A DNA stretch of 54,134 nucleotides from Dokdonia sinensis (GTDB taxonomy: Bacteria; Bacteroidota; Bacteroidia; Flavobacteriales; Flavobacteriaceae): positions 1 through 54,134 of the forward strand of contig NZ_REFV01000019.1 in assembly GCF_003688895.1 (NCBI RefSeq). The letters run 5' to 3'. Shown one piece after another: positions 15,421 to 24,031 of the stretch. The notes under the pieces are model-generated. The model had not been told where the DNA came from and ran no database searches. It worked only from the letters and a program-made list of their open reading frames with translations. Both the position numbers and the translations under genes were made by a program. The first letter of the stretch is position 1, and every line of letters begins with the position of its first letter.

Positions 15421-15455
15421 CATCCATCATCCCGCACCCAACATCCTGCATCCCA
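15421..15455. repeat. Degenerate heptanucleotide array (CATCCNN x5)
   Basis: Five seven-base units are seen: CATCCAT, CATCCCG, CACCCAA, CATCCTG and CATCCCA. On the minus strand they read NNGGATG, with one NNGGGTG unit. This is the same consensus as the array at 14994-15021 but on the opposite strand, so the two form inverted flanks around the four-helix-bundle gene. Confidence 0.8.
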
Positions 15456-15509
15456 CTACTTCATTCGTTTAAAAGAAAATCGTAATTTTACCGGCAGTAA
15501 AATTTCGAA

Positions 15510-16853
15510 ATGAAAGACTCCAAAAACGTCGCCTTTTATACACTAGGTTGTAAGCTCAATTTCTCTGAGACTTCGACCATTGCGCGCAATTTTACGGACG
15601 AAGGTTTTAACCGTGTGGACTTCTCTGAACCGGCCGATATTTACGTCATAAACACCTGTAGTGTCACCGAAAATGCAGACAAGCGTTTTAAAACCATAGT
15701 CAAGCAATCGCAAAAAGGAAATCCAGATGCGATTGTTATCGCCGTAGGTTGCTACGCACAGTTAAAGCCAGAAGAGTTAGCCAGTGTGGATGGTGTTGAT
15801 TTGGTACTCGGAGCGACCGAAAAATTCAATGTTACCAGTTACATCAATGACCTTCTTGCAAATCCAGAACGTGGTACAAAAGACGGAGAAATACATTCCT
15901 GCGAGATTAACGAAGCCGACTTTTATGTAGGTTCCTACTCCATAGGTGACCGCACACGTGCTTTCTTAAAAGTTCAGGATGGTTGTGATTATAAATGTAC
16001 CTATTGCACGATTCCGCTAGCGCGAGGGATTTCTCGTAGCGATACGATGGACAATGTGATAAAAAATGCAAGCGAAATCGCTTCACAAGACATTAAGGAA
16101 ATTGTGCTCACCGGAGTAAACATAGGCGATTACGGTAAGGGCGAATTTGGCAATAAACGCCACGAACATACTTTTCTGGATTTAGTGACAGAACTTGATA
16201 AAGTAAAAGGTATTGAGCGTTTACGTATTTCGTCTATCGAGCCTAATCTTTTAAAAAACGAAACTATTGATCTGGTTGCTCAGTCTCGCGCTTTTGTACC
16301 ACATTTTCATATTCCGTTGCAGAGTGGGAGTAACGAGTTGCTCGGTAAAATGAAGCGACGTTATAACAAAGAATTGTATGTGGACCGCGTAGAGAAAATA
16401 CGCGAAGTAATGCCCCACGCCTGCATCGGGGTTGACGTCATCGTAGGTTTTCCCGGGGAAACTGACGAGCTTTTTCTCGAGACCTATAACTTTTTGAACG
16501 AGTTAGATATTTCCTATCTACACGTTTTTACATATTCCGAACGTGACAATACGGAGGCCGTAACTATGGATGGCGTTGTACCTAATAAAGTACGCGGTAA
16601 ACGTAGTAAAATGTTGCGTGGCCTTTCGGCGAAAAAGCGTCGTGCGTTTTATGAAGCACAACTAGGAAGCACCAGAACGGTCCTTTTTGAAAGTGAAAAT
16701 AAAGAAGGCTACATACACGGTTTCACCGAAAACTACGTAAAAGTAAAAGCCCCGTGGAACCCAGAACTTGTAAACCAACTCCACGAAGTAGAGCTCACAA
16801 AGATAGATGAGGACGGGATGGTGCGGTTTGAGTTTGTGGGAGTGCCTGCTTAG
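15510..16853 (+). CDS. mtaB: tRNA t6A37 methylthiotransferase MtaB
   Basis: This 447-residue radical-SAM enzyme converts t6A to ms2t6A at position 37 of tRNAs reading ANN codons. The N-terminal UPF0004 domain has cysteines in TLGCKLN, INTCSVTE and AVGCYAQ. The radical-SAM cluster is C159-x3-C163-x2-C166 in GCDYKCTYCTIPLARG, followed by VGFPGETDELF and a short C-terminal TRAM-like region. The ADKRFKTIVKQ segment suits MtaB rather than MiaB or RimO. It starts at ATG, 55 bp after the heptanucleotide array. Confidence 0.93.
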   Translation: MKDSKNVAFYTLGCKLNFSETSTIARNFTDEGFNRVDFSEPADIYVINTCSVTENADKRFKTIVKQSQKGNPDAIVIAVGCYAQLKPEELASVDGVDLVLGATEKFNVTSYINDLLANPERGTKDGEIHSCEINEADFYVGSYSIGDRTRAFLKVQDGCDYKCTYCTIPLARGISRSDTMDNVIKNASEIASQDIKEIVLTGVNIGDYGKGEFGNKRHEHTFLDLVTELDKVKGIERLRISSIEPNLLKNETIDLVAQSRAFVPHFHIPLQSGSNELLGKMKRRYNKELYVDRVEKIREVMPHACIGVDVIVGFPGETDELFLETYNFLNELDISYLHVFTYSERDNTEAVTMDGVVPNKVRGKRSKMLRGLSAKKRRAFYEAQLGSTRTVLFESENKEGYIHGFTENYVKVKAPWNPELVNQLHEVELTKIDEDGMVRFEFVGVPA

Positions 16854-16926
16854 ATTTTCTTGCAAAGAGGCGAAGGCTCATAGTTTTACTTGGAATCTAC
16901 AGAGCCTAAGTATTTTGTTTATCACG

Positions 16927-16938
16927 CTTTCGCGAAAG
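16927..16938. repeat. CTTTCGCGAAAG palindrome, copy 5
   Basis: Exact core, 73 bp downstream of the mtaB stop. Confidence 0.9.
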
Positions 16939-16955
16939 TGTAAACACTAGGACTG

Positions 16956-17099
16956 GTCATTTCGACCCTTCGACAAGCTCAGGACAGGCTTTAGGAGAAA
17001 TCCCATAATCTAGCTCAGGAATTTAGCTCAGGCAAACTTGCTTACTCAAACGCATTCATTGTGATGAGATTTCTCGGCGCTACGCTTTGTCGAAATGAC
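16956..17099. repeat. Dispersed repeat with inverted ends, copy C
   Basis: It runs from GTCATTTCGAC to GTCGAAATGAC, perfect inverted 11-bp ends. Inside are AGGAGAAATC-CATAAT, CTCAGG, AACTTGCTTACTCAAAC, GTGAT, then GATTTCTCGGCGCTACGCTTTG, as in copy A. A CCCTTCGACAAGCTCAGGA string inserted near the left end is absent from copy A and accounts for most of the length difference. Confidence 0.75.
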
Positions 17100-17263
17100 G
17101 ATTCGTTTCATCTTCATCTTCAACTTTGATTTCCTTCGATAGCTATCCGGATCAATTTGAGCTTCAAGCAAAGCGCCTTCGTGTCATCTTGTCACATTGT
17201 GCAACGTGGTACTTTTTTCGCTTTAAGCGAAGAAGAAATTTTATAACACAAAACACATATACA

Positions 17264-19150
17264 ATGTCAACAGGAAAAATTAATGTATCGGTAGAGAATA
17301 TCTTTCCGCTTATTAAGAAGTTCTTATATAGTGACCACGAGATTTTTCTCCGTGAGCTTATCAGTAATGCCACAGATGCGACGCTTAAGTTAAAGCATCT
17401 TACTTCTATAGGAGAGGCAAAAGTAGAATACGGGAATCCTCGTATTGAAGTAAAAATTGATAAAGAGGGAAAGAAACTCCACATTACAGACCAAGGAATT
17501 GGGATGACGAAGAAAGAGGTGGAGAAATACATCAATCAGCTTGCGTTTTCTGGAGCTGAGGAATTTTTAAATAAGTATGAAGAAGGAGCAAAGGACACGG
17601 GAATCATAGGACATTTTGGTCTTGGTTTCTACTCTGCTTTTATGGTGGCGAGCAAGGTTGAGATTATTACAAAGTCTTACAAAGACGAACCAGCAGCACA
17701 CTGGACTTGTGATGGAAGTCCAGATTTTACGCTTGAAGAAGCAGACAAAACAGATCGAGGAACAGAAATTATCCTCCACATTGCAGATGACAGTACTGAG
17801 TTTCTAGAAGACAACCGCATTTCTGAATTGCTTGCTAAGTACAATAAGTTTATGCCAGTGCCCATTAAGTTTGGTACGAAGACAGAAACGCTTCCTAAGC
17901 CTGAGGATGCAAAAGAAGATGAGCCAGCACCTACAAAGGAAGTAGATAATATCATAAACAACCCGAATCCAGCTTGGACAAAGCAACCTACGGACCTTGA
18001 GGAGAAGGATTACAACGAGTTTTACCGTGAGCTTTATCCAGCACAATTTGAGGAACCGTTGTTCAATATCCATTTGAATGTGGATTATCCTTTTAACTTA
18101 ACGGGGATTTTATATTTCCCAAAACTTGGCCAAGATATGAATATCCAAAAGGATAGAATCCAATTGTATCAAAACCAAGTTTTTGTAACCGATAATGTAG
18201 AAGGAATCGTACCAGATTTCTTAACAATGTTACGTGGTGTTATAGACTCTCCAGATATCCCATTAAATGTGTCGCGTAGTTACTTGCAAGCAGATGGTGC
18301 GGTGAAGAAAATTTCTGGCTACATCACACGTAAAGTAGCAGATAAGCTGAAAGCGCTTTTTAATAGCGATAGAGCAGATTTTGAAGCAAAGTGGAATGAT
18401 ATCAAACTCGTTATCGAGTACGGAATGTTATCTGACGATAAGTTCTTTGAGAAGGCAGACAAGTTTGCATTGTTCCCTACAGTAGATGACACTTACTTTA
18501 CTTGGGAAGAGCTTGAAGCGAAAATTAAAGATGCTCAGACTGATAAGGATGGTAAAATGGTGGTGCTTTATGCGAGTGATAAAGATGCACAGCACGCATA
18601 CATCCAGAGTGCAAAGGATAAAGGATATGAAGTCTTACTTCTAGATTCTCCTATCGTACCACACTTGATACAAAAACTAGAGACGAGCAAAGAAAATGTA
18701 AGTTTTGTTCGTGTGGATGGAGATCATATCGACAATCTTATCAAAAAAGAAGAAGAGCAAATCTCAAAACTGTCTGACGAAGAAAAGGAAACACTCAAAA
18801 CCACAATTACTGACGCTATTGCTGCACAATCGTACACGGTACAAGTGGAAGCGATGGACAGCAATGCAGCGCCATTCATCATCACGCAACCAGAATTTAT
18901 GCGTCGTATGAAAGAGATGCAACAGACAGGTGGTGGCGGTATGAGTATGTTTGGTAATATGCCAGAGATGTACAACCTAGTTGTAAATGCAAATAGTGAA
19001 CTTGCTTCTGAAATTTTGAATACGAAAACAGATAAGAAGAAGCAACGTTTAATTAAACAGTCGTTTGACCTTGCAAAGCTCTCCCAAAACCTATTGAAAG
19101 GAGAGGAGCTTACAAGCTTTATAAAGCGTTCGTATGAGATGATTAAATAA
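17264..19150 (+). CDS. htpG: Molecular chaperone HtpG (Hsp90)
   Basis: This 628-residue ATP-dependent chaperone has an N-terminal GHKL ATPase. Visible motifs are LRELISNATDATLKL, ITDQGIGMTKKEV and GHFGLGFYSAFMVA, followed by the middle domain NVSRSYLQAD and the dimerisation domain. The reading frame stays open further upstream, but the first 46 codons of that extension do not look like HtpG. The ATG at 17264 gives MSTGKINVSVENIFPLIKK, the family N-terminus. An intrinsic terminator follows at 19171-19209. Confidence 0.96.
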   Translation: MSTGKINVSVENIFPLIKKFLYSDHEIFLRELISNATDATLKLKHLTSIGEAKVEYGNPRIEVKIDKEGKKLHITDQGIGMTKKEVEKYINQLAFSGAEEFLNKYEEGAKDTGIIGHFGLGFYSAFMVASKVEIITKSYKDEPAAHWTCDGSPDFTLEEADKTDRGTEIILHIADDSTEFLEDNRISELLAKYNKFMPVPIKFGTKTETLPKPEDAKEDEPAPTKEVDNIINNPNPAWTKQPTDLEEKDYNEFYRELYPAQFEEPLFNIHLNVDYPFNLTGILYFPKLGQDMNIQKDRIQLYQNQVFVTDNVEGIVPDFLTMLRGVIDSPDIPLNVSRSYLQADGAVKKISGYITRKVADKLKALFNSDRADFEAKWNDIKLVIEYGMLSDDKFFEKADKFALFPTVDDTYFTWEELEAKIKDAQTDKDGKMVVLYASDKDAQHAYIQSAKDKGYEVLLLDSPIVPHLIQKLETSKENVSFVRVDGDHIDNLIKKEEEQISKLSDEEKETLKTTITDAIAAQSYTVQVEAMDSNAAPFIITQPEFMRRMKEMQQTGGGGMSMFGNMPEMYNLVVNANSELASEILNTKTDKKKQRLIKQSFDLAKLSQNLLKGEELTSFIKRSYEMIK

Positions 19151-19170
19151 TCAGCTCTATTTAATAGACG

Positions 19171-19209
19171 AAGCCGCTTTTCAGAAGAAACTGAGAAGCG
19201 GCTTTTTTT
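19171..19209 (+). terminator. Intrinsic terminator of htpG
   Basis: AAGCCGCTTTTCAG and CTGAGAAGCGGCTT form a 14-bp stem with one G-T pair and loop AAGAAA, followed by seven T. It also lies against the stop of the converging gene at 19213 and may serve both. Confidence 0.9.
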
Positions 19210-19212
19210 GTT

Positions 19213-19602
19213 TTATAGTGATATTAGGATGCTTTCGCCTTCAAAACTTATATCTATAATATTACCTCCGCAGGGTTCAACCAAAATGGTTGAGTTAGGT
19301 AATCCAAAGTCACAAGGCGCTGGAGCAGGTTGAAGGGTAGCGAGAGGTATCATATCTGCACCATTCATAATGGTAGCTTGAACAATCTCAAATCCTGGAG
19401 GGATGCTAAGGGGTTCACAGCCCATTACACCCACTCCTATTTCCATCACCCCAGCAGTATCACCACAGGGGGCGCCCGTGCTCTTAATTTTGAGTTGAAC
19501 GTGAAACTGACATTCTGTTGTAAAATTACACACACTCTGTCCCATTGCATTGCTCGCAAAACCTAACATACATAGAACCATCATTGTTTTTAAAGTTTTC
19601 AT
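19213..19602 (-). CDS. Small secreted cysteine-containing protein, unknown
   Basis: The protein is 129 residues. It has a signal peptide MKTLKTMMVLCMLGFASNAMGQ with likely cleavage after AMG, and five cysteines in the mature part (CNF, ECQF, PCGD, GCEP, PCDF/PCGG region). I recognise no family. The mature chain is mostly short hydrophobic strands, consistent with a small beta-sandwich. It converges with htpG and has 198 bp of unannotated sequence upstream, so it is probably transcribed alone. Confidence 0.65.
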   Translation of the reverse strand: MKTLKTMMVLCMLGFASNAMGQSVCNFTTECQFHVQLKIKSTGAPCGDTAGVMEIGVGVMGCEPLSIPPGFEIVQATIMNGADMIPLATLQPAPAPCDFGLPNSTILVEPCGGNIIDISFEGESILISL

Positions 19603-19800
19603 AATAAATATGTTTTAAAGATTATATGCTTATATCAATCTCAATACTATATTGTTACCTATAAAAGGTTTTTTATGCTATTACTGAAACAAGTTCAGAA
19701 CAAGTCGCAAAAGCATAAACCAGAGAATTCAAAATCTTGTAACCTAATTATCATTTCTTCCGTCTGATAAATAATATTCACAATCAAAAATCAATCAATT

Positions 19801-20184
19801 ATGAAAAAATTATTTTTAATTATCGTCCTGTGCACATTAGGAATAGGGGCGTTTGCTCAGGAGCCAGACACAGCTTTGTACAAAGAAATCGTAACTGTGC
19901 AATCTGAAAACCAGGTGAAACTAAGCTTAGAACAGTTAGCGTCTTATGTAGGTGATTATGAGTTAAAAGAAGGTTTTTCAATTAAATTTTATATCAAAGG
20001 AGGAGATTTTATGAGTCAGGCGACCGGACAGGATGCTCACTTTATGATCGCACAGGGCAACCATAAATTTATCCCGGCAGACTTTCCTTCGGTAGCAACT
20101 TTTGTTGCAAATGAGGAGGGCGTTTTTGATAAACTTATAATTACTCAATCCGGGAGAGATTTTGAATTCAATCGAGTCGATTAA
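19801..20184 (+). CDS. Small secreted DUF3471-like protein
   Basis: The protein is 127 residues. A signal peptide ends at GAFAQ, and the mature protein contains LASYVGDYELKEGFSIKFYIKGGDFMSQATGQDAHFMIAQGNHKF. This resembles the DUF3471 module often found at the C-terminus of secreted serine beta-lactamase-like proteins. No catalytic domain accompanies it here. It starts at ATG. Function is unknown. Confidence 0.65.
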   Translation: MKKLFLIIVLCTLGIGAFAQEPDTALYKEIVTVQSENQVKLSLEQLASYVGDYELKEGFSIKFYIKGGDFMSQATGQDAHFMIAQGNHKFIPADFPSVATFVANEEGVFDKLIITQSGRDFEFNRVD

Positions 20185-20316
20185 TACTTTGAGGTTATAG
20201 CGCGGAAATTAGTTATGATAGTATTTTAGGAAGTTGAGTCCATTTTTGCGAAAGCGTAACAATTCCCTTCTGTTTGCGACCTATGAATAGTTACCTTTAG
20301 GAATCAAAACAGCACT

Positions 20317-20871
20317 ATGGCAAGAACAGAATCGAATATGCTCGCGCTGGGCACAAAAGCACCAGAGTTTCAACTTATAGACACAGTTACAAATCAGCTA
20401 ACGAGCTACACGGATATTCGTGGGGAACGCGGGACGGTGGTAATGTTCATCTGCAATCACTGTCCTTTTGTGATTCACGTGATAGATGAAATTGTGCGCA
20501 TTGCAAATGATTATCGTGTGCTTGGTTTTGGCTTTGTGGCCATAAGCAGTAATGACGCCCTCAACTACCCTCAGGATGGTCCGGATATGATGTGGCAATT
20601 TGCTAGAAAAGAGAGTTTTACTTTCCCGTATTTATATGACGAAACACAGGAAGTGGCAAAGAAGTACGATGCGGCTTGCACTCCTGATTTTTATGTTTTT
20701 GGGCCTAACAATAAACTAGTTTACCGTGGTCAGATGGATGATAGTCGTCCAGGTAACGGTATCCCTACAAACGGTCGAGACCTTCGGGAAGCGCTGGACA
20801 GTATCTTTAATAGCCGCTCGCAACAAAAAAACCAAAAGCCTAGTATAGGTTGTAATATTAAATGGAAGTGA
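20317..20871 (+). CDS. Thioredoxin-fold (AhpC/TSA-type) protein
   Basis: This 184-residue thioredoxin-like protein has the motif MFICNHCPFV, with C46 and C49 in a CxxC arrangement. It also has TKAPEFQLIDT at the start, VAISSNDALNYPQDGPDMM, and the cis-proline-type CTPDFYVFGPN. The N-terminus lacks an obvious signal sequence, so it may be cytoplasmic. Family members act as thiol oxidoreductases or peroxiredoxins, and the partner is unknown. A terminator lies at 20977-21004. Confidence 0.85.
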   Translation: MARTESNMLALGTKAPEFQLIDTVTNQLTSYTDIRGERGTVVMFICNHCPFVIHVIDEIVRIANDYRVLGFGFVAISSNDALNYPQDGPDMMWQFARKESFTFPYLYDETQEVAKKYDAACTPDFYVFGPNNKLVYRGQMDDSRPGNGIPTNGRDLREALDSIFNSRSQQKNQKPSIGCNIKWK

Positions 20872-20895
20872 GGCATATGGAGATTTGAATTTTTT

Positions 20896-20913
20896 CCGCT
20901 TTCGCGAAAGCGG
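20896..20913. repeat. CTTTCGCGAAAG palindrome, copy 6
   Basis: CCGCTTTCGCGAAAGCGG, an 18-bp perfect palindrome, lies 25 bp after the stop of the thioredoxin-fold gene. Confidence 0.9.
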
Positions 20914-20976
20914 TATATCCCTCTGCTTAACTTTTTTTATATCATTACTTAACAACAAATATTTGATATCAATACG

Positions 20977-21004
20977 CCGTAAGATTAAGTCTTGCGGTTT
21001 TTTT
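20977..21004 (+). terminator. Intrinsic terminator before cdaA
   Basis: CCGTAAGA and TCTTGCGG pair with one G-T, followed by seven T. It separates the thioredoxin-fold gene from cdaA. Confidence 0.75.
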
Positions 21005-21065
21005 ATAGGATGTCTTTTAAGACTCTACATATTTCTGTTACATTTACGTTAGACTAAGCAACCTT

Positions 21066-21842
21066 TTGGAAATACTAGAAAGCATTCGGATTTTTGATGT
21101 GATAGATGTCATACTTGTGGCAACGTTACTTTACTATGTTTATAAACTGGTAAAGGGTACCGTAGCGATTAATATATTTATAGGTATTGTAGTGATCTAT
21201 CTTATTTGGCAACTTACAGAGTGGTTACAGATGGAGATGCTCAGTATAATATTGGGTCAGTTTATAGGCGTAGGTATGTTTGCGCTCATAGTAGTATTTC
21301 AACAAGAGATTCGTAAATTTTTACTACTTATAGGAAGTACTAACCTTGCAAGTAGAACAGGTTTTTTAAAAAATTTCCAATTTCTAAAAAAAGAAGGAGG
21401 CATAGACCTTGATATTAATGCAATTATTCAAGCCTGCGAAAATATGGGCGAGACTAGAACAGGAGCACTTATTGTAATACGCCGTACCACAAGTCTTGAT
21501 TTTGTCAAGTCTACAGGTGACGCTATGAAGATAGAAGTAAATCGCCCTATAATAGAAAGTGTATTTTATAAAAATAGTACACTACACGATGGAGCAATGA
21601 TTATAGAAGATAATTTTATAACCGCAACGCGTGTGATATTACCGGTAACAAACGAGCGTAAAATACCCTTAAGATTTGGGTTGAGACACAGGGCTGCAGT
21701 AGGGATTACGGAGAAAACGGATGCTGTTGCTATAGTGGTAAGTGAGGAAACTGGAACCATAAGTTATGTAAAAGACGGGGATTTTGAGCTTTTTCAAACC
21801 CCAGATGATTTAAGAACAATCTTACTAGATGACTTGACATAG
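21066..21842 (+). CDS. cdaA: Diadenylate cyclase CdaA
   Basis: This 258-residue membrane-bound DAC-domain enzyme condenses two ATP to cyclic di-AMP. Two or three N-terminal membrane segments (about 10-75) precede the catalytic domain. The motifs D175-G176-A177 (LHDGAMII) and R207-H208-R209 (GLRHRAAVG) are intact. The start is TTG at 21066, and no in-frame ATG gives the conserved N-terminus. The DUF3667 gene starts one base after its stop. c-di-AMP controls potassium and osmotic balance in other bacteria, which fits the K+ channel gene downstream. Confidence 0.93.
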   Translation: MEILESIRIFDVIDVILVATLLYYVYKLVKGTVAINIFIGIVVIYLIWQLTEWLQMEMLSIILGQFIGVGMFALIVVFQQEIRKFLLLIGSTNLASRTGFLKNFQFLKKEGGIDLDINAIIQACENMGETRTGALIVIRRTTSLDFVKSTGDAMKIEVNRPIIESVFYKNSTLHDGAMIIEDNFITATRVILPVTNERKIPLRFGLRHRAAVGITEKTDAVAIVVSEETGTISYVKDGDFELFQTPDDLRTILLDDLT

Positions 21843-21843
21843 T

Positions 21844-22860
21844 ATGGCAACAGATACTTCAGACACGACTCCAGAAAGAATTCCTGATAAACCCAAACGC
21901 AAGCCTAAGAAACGACGCCAGCTACTCGTGGTTACTGATAACTGCAAAAATTGTGGAACTTCTTTGTCCTTAGATCAACGATTTTGTTCGAACTGTGGAG
22001 CAAAACGTATGTATAATAGACTTAATGCTCGTAATCTGTTAGAAGATTTTACGGAGCGATTTCTCAATATCGAGAACGTTTTTTTGAAGACCTTTTTTGC
22101 TCTTTTTACAAAACCTGAAGATGTTATAGATGGTTATGTTCAAGGCGTTAGGAAACGTTACATGTCTGCTTTTAGTTATTTTGCTGTTGCGCTTACACTG
22201 GGGAGTATTTATATTTTTCTGTTTAGAAATTGGTTTCTTACAGAGACCGATTACTTAAATTTTTTTGACGGAGTAAATCAGGGTGCGGGCAATGAAGTGT
22301 TTGGGGAGTCCCAGAAATATGTAGATTATTTTCTAGATTACAACTCTTTTTTTTCTTTTATATTAATCCCGTTCTATGCCATTATTTCCAAACTTGTTTT
22401 TTGGAACTATAAGAAGTATAATTTTATTGAGCACGTCGTCATTTACCTCTATGCATATTCTCAAACACAGATAATAACTAACGTACTTTTGATTCTATTC
22501 ATCTGGACAGGAATAGGATCTCTGATTGTGAGTTCCATTACGTCCATTATTCCTTTTTTCTACACAGCCTATGTTTTGTACAAGGTCTTTGATTTGAACA
22601 TGACAAGTTTAATTCTCAAAGTACTTTTATTTCTTGCAATATTGATGCCTGTAAGTTGTATTTTCTTTGGACTCGTTGGTGCCGGGGTATATTATTCTGG
22701 GACTTTGGATTCTTTTATTGAAGATGTAAAGCAACAGAGTGAAATACATAAGGCTGCAAAGGAAGCTGCAAAAGTTGCTAGGGATAGTATTGTAATCGAT
22801 AGCGTGAGTCAAACATTAAAAAATATAAAGGACACTCTGCAAATGTTGCGTCTCTTTTGA
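21844..22860 (+). CDS. DUF3667 zinc-ribbon membrane protein, copy 1
   Basis: The protein is 338 residues. A zinc ribbon (C34, C37, C48, C51) sits in NCKNCGTSLSLDQRFCSNCG and is followed by the DUF3667 signature ARNLLEDFTERFLNIENVFLKTFFALFTKPEDVIDGYVQG-RKRYMSAFSYF. About five membrane segments follow, then a charged coiled tail. Function is unknown. It starts one base after the cdaA stop, so co-translation is likely, and a paralogue of equal length follows after 37 bp. A role linked to c-di-AMP is suggested only by position. Confidence 0.88.
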   Translation: MATDTSDTTPERIPDKPKRKPKKRRQLLVVTDNCKNCGTSLSLDQRFCSNCGAKRMYNRLNARNLLEDFTERFLNIENVFLKTFFALFTKPEDVIDGYVQGVRKRYMSAFSYFAVALTLGSIYIFLFRNWFLTETDYLNFFDGVNQGAGNEVFGESQKYVDYFLDYNSFFSFILIPFYAIISKLVFWNYKKYNFIEHVVIYLYAYSQTQIITNVLLILFIWTGIGSLIVSSITSIIPFFYTAYVLYKVFDLNMTSLILKVLLFLAILMPVSCIFFGLVGAGVYYSGTLDSFIEDVKQQSEIHKAAKEAAKVARDSIVIDSVSQTLKNIKDTLQMLRLF

Positions 22861-22897
22861 GGTAGAAATTTTATATTGAATCTTTAATATTGAGGAT

Positions 22898-23914
22898 ATG
22901 GGTAAACTTTCAAAAGCCGAAAGGAAAGCTTTAAAAAAAGAATCAAGATTGCTTGAGATCACAGAAACCTGTATCAACTGCGAAGAGAAGCTCGCACTAG
23001 ACCAAAGGTTTTGTAATTATTGTGGAGGCAAACGCATTTATAACAGACTTACTTGGCGTAACCTTTTTGAAGACTTTGTAGATCGTTTTCTCAATCTTGA
23101 GAATTCCTTTCTTCGCACATTTGTAGCGATGTTCAGGCAGCCAGAAGATGTGATAGGTGGTTATATGAACGGGATGCGCAAGAAATACCTGCCCGCCTTC
23201 AGCTATTTTGCTATTGCAGTTACCATTGCAGGTTTTTCTGCATTTATTCTTCAGAATTACTATATAGACGATTTTATACAGGCGCAGATAGACGCACAGG
23301 TCACTATGTTTCAAGATGAGCCGACACAGCAGCTGCAACAGGAATTTTTGCAGGGCTGGCTTAAGGAGTATATGGCCTTTGTTCTTAATTATCAATCGCT
23401 TATCTATTTTTGTTCCATACCTCTTCTGGCTTTAATTTCTAGAATAGTCTTTTGGAACTATCGCAAATACAATTTTGTAGAGCACCTTGTAATTTACTTA
23501 TATAGTTACTCACATATTGTAATGATTATTCTAGTTGTTGGGATGTTACTTTTATGGAATCAGACATTGTACCAAATGTTTAGTATGATTTCATTTGTGA
23601 TAATGATTATATATACAGCTTACGTTCTCAAGAGGTTGTTTAATCTTTCATCAGGTAGCCTCGTGCTCAAAACGGCTTTCTTTGCTCTGGTGAGCGGAGC
23701 TGTAGTGCTGCTTTTGTCTTTTGTATTTCTCGGAGTTGTGGTTTCAAAGGCTCTTTCAGACGACCCAAGTGATAGTCAATTTATTATTATGATGAGAAAA
23801 TCCATCGAGATGGGCAAGGAAAAAGCGCGTGCTCAAAAAGCAAAAGACTCTTTAGTCCTAGATTCGTTAGAAAGAAACAAATTGCATACGTCGGCAAGTG
23901 ATATTTCTAATTAA
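22898..23914 (+). CDS. DUF3667 zinc-ribbon membrane protein, copy 2
   Basis: This 338-residue protein is a tandem paralogue of the preceding gene. It has the same zinc ribbon (C25, C28, C39, C42), NLFEDFVDRFLNLENSFLRTF, KYLPAFSYFAIAV, and the shared RIVFWNYRKYNFVEHLVIYLYSY. The N-terminus is shorter and the acidic loop between the first two membrane segments is longer. The copies have diverged well beyond a recent duplication. A perfect 44-bp palindrome starts one base after the stop. Confidence 0.88.
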   Translation: MGKLSKAERKALKKESRLLEITETCINCEEKLALDQRFCNYCGGKRIYNRLTWRNLFEDFVDRFLNLENSFLRTFVAMFRQPEDVIGGYMNGMRKKYLPAFSYFAIAVTIAGFSAFILQNYYIDDFIQAQIDAQVTMFQDEPTQQLQQEFLQGWLKEYMAFVLNYQSLIYFCSIPLLALISRIVFWNYRKYNFVEHLVIYLYSYSHIVMIILVVGMLLLWNQTLYQMFSMISFVIMIIYTAYVLKRLFNLSSGSLVLKTAFFALVSGAVVLLLSFVFLGVVVSKALSDDPSDSQFIIMMRKSIEMGKEKARAQKAKDSLVLDSLERNKLHTSASDISN

Positions 23915-23958
23915 GAGGGTGATACGTACGCTTTCGCGAAAGCGTACGTATCACCCTC
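23915..23958. repeat. Perfect 44-bp palindrome containing copy 7
   Basis: The sequence from GAGGGTGATACG to CGTATCACCCTC is a perfect inverted repeat of 44 bp centred between 23936 and 23937. The core CTTTCGCGAAAG is at 23931-23942. It begins directly after the DUF3667 stop codon. No T-run follows, so it is not a standard terminator, although the RNA would form a very stable hairpin. Confidence 0.95.
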
Positions 23959-24031
23959 ACAAATTCATCTTAAACCTTCCTGAAATCTGCGTCTAAAACC
24001 TTTAATTTAGCCTGTCTGAAGAATCGCGCCT

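Larger units (their letters stand above)
16854..17263. other. Intergenic region with repeats before htpG
   Basis: This 410-bp gap has no gene. It contains palindrome copy 5 (16927-16938), dispersed repeat copy C (16956-17099) and a degenerate CTTCAT/CTTCAA run just after it. The htpG promoter must lie between about 17130 and 17263, but I found no clear boxes. Confidence 0.6.

Noticed and set aside
14994-15455. Diversity-generating retroelement suggested by the Avd-like four-helix-bundle protein
   Set aside because: No reverse transcriptase, template repeat or variable target gene is present in the window.
17126-17263. N-terminal extension of HtpG by 46 residues
   Set aside because: The extension is repeat-derived and unlike HtpG. 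The ATG at 17264 gives the conserved N-terminus.
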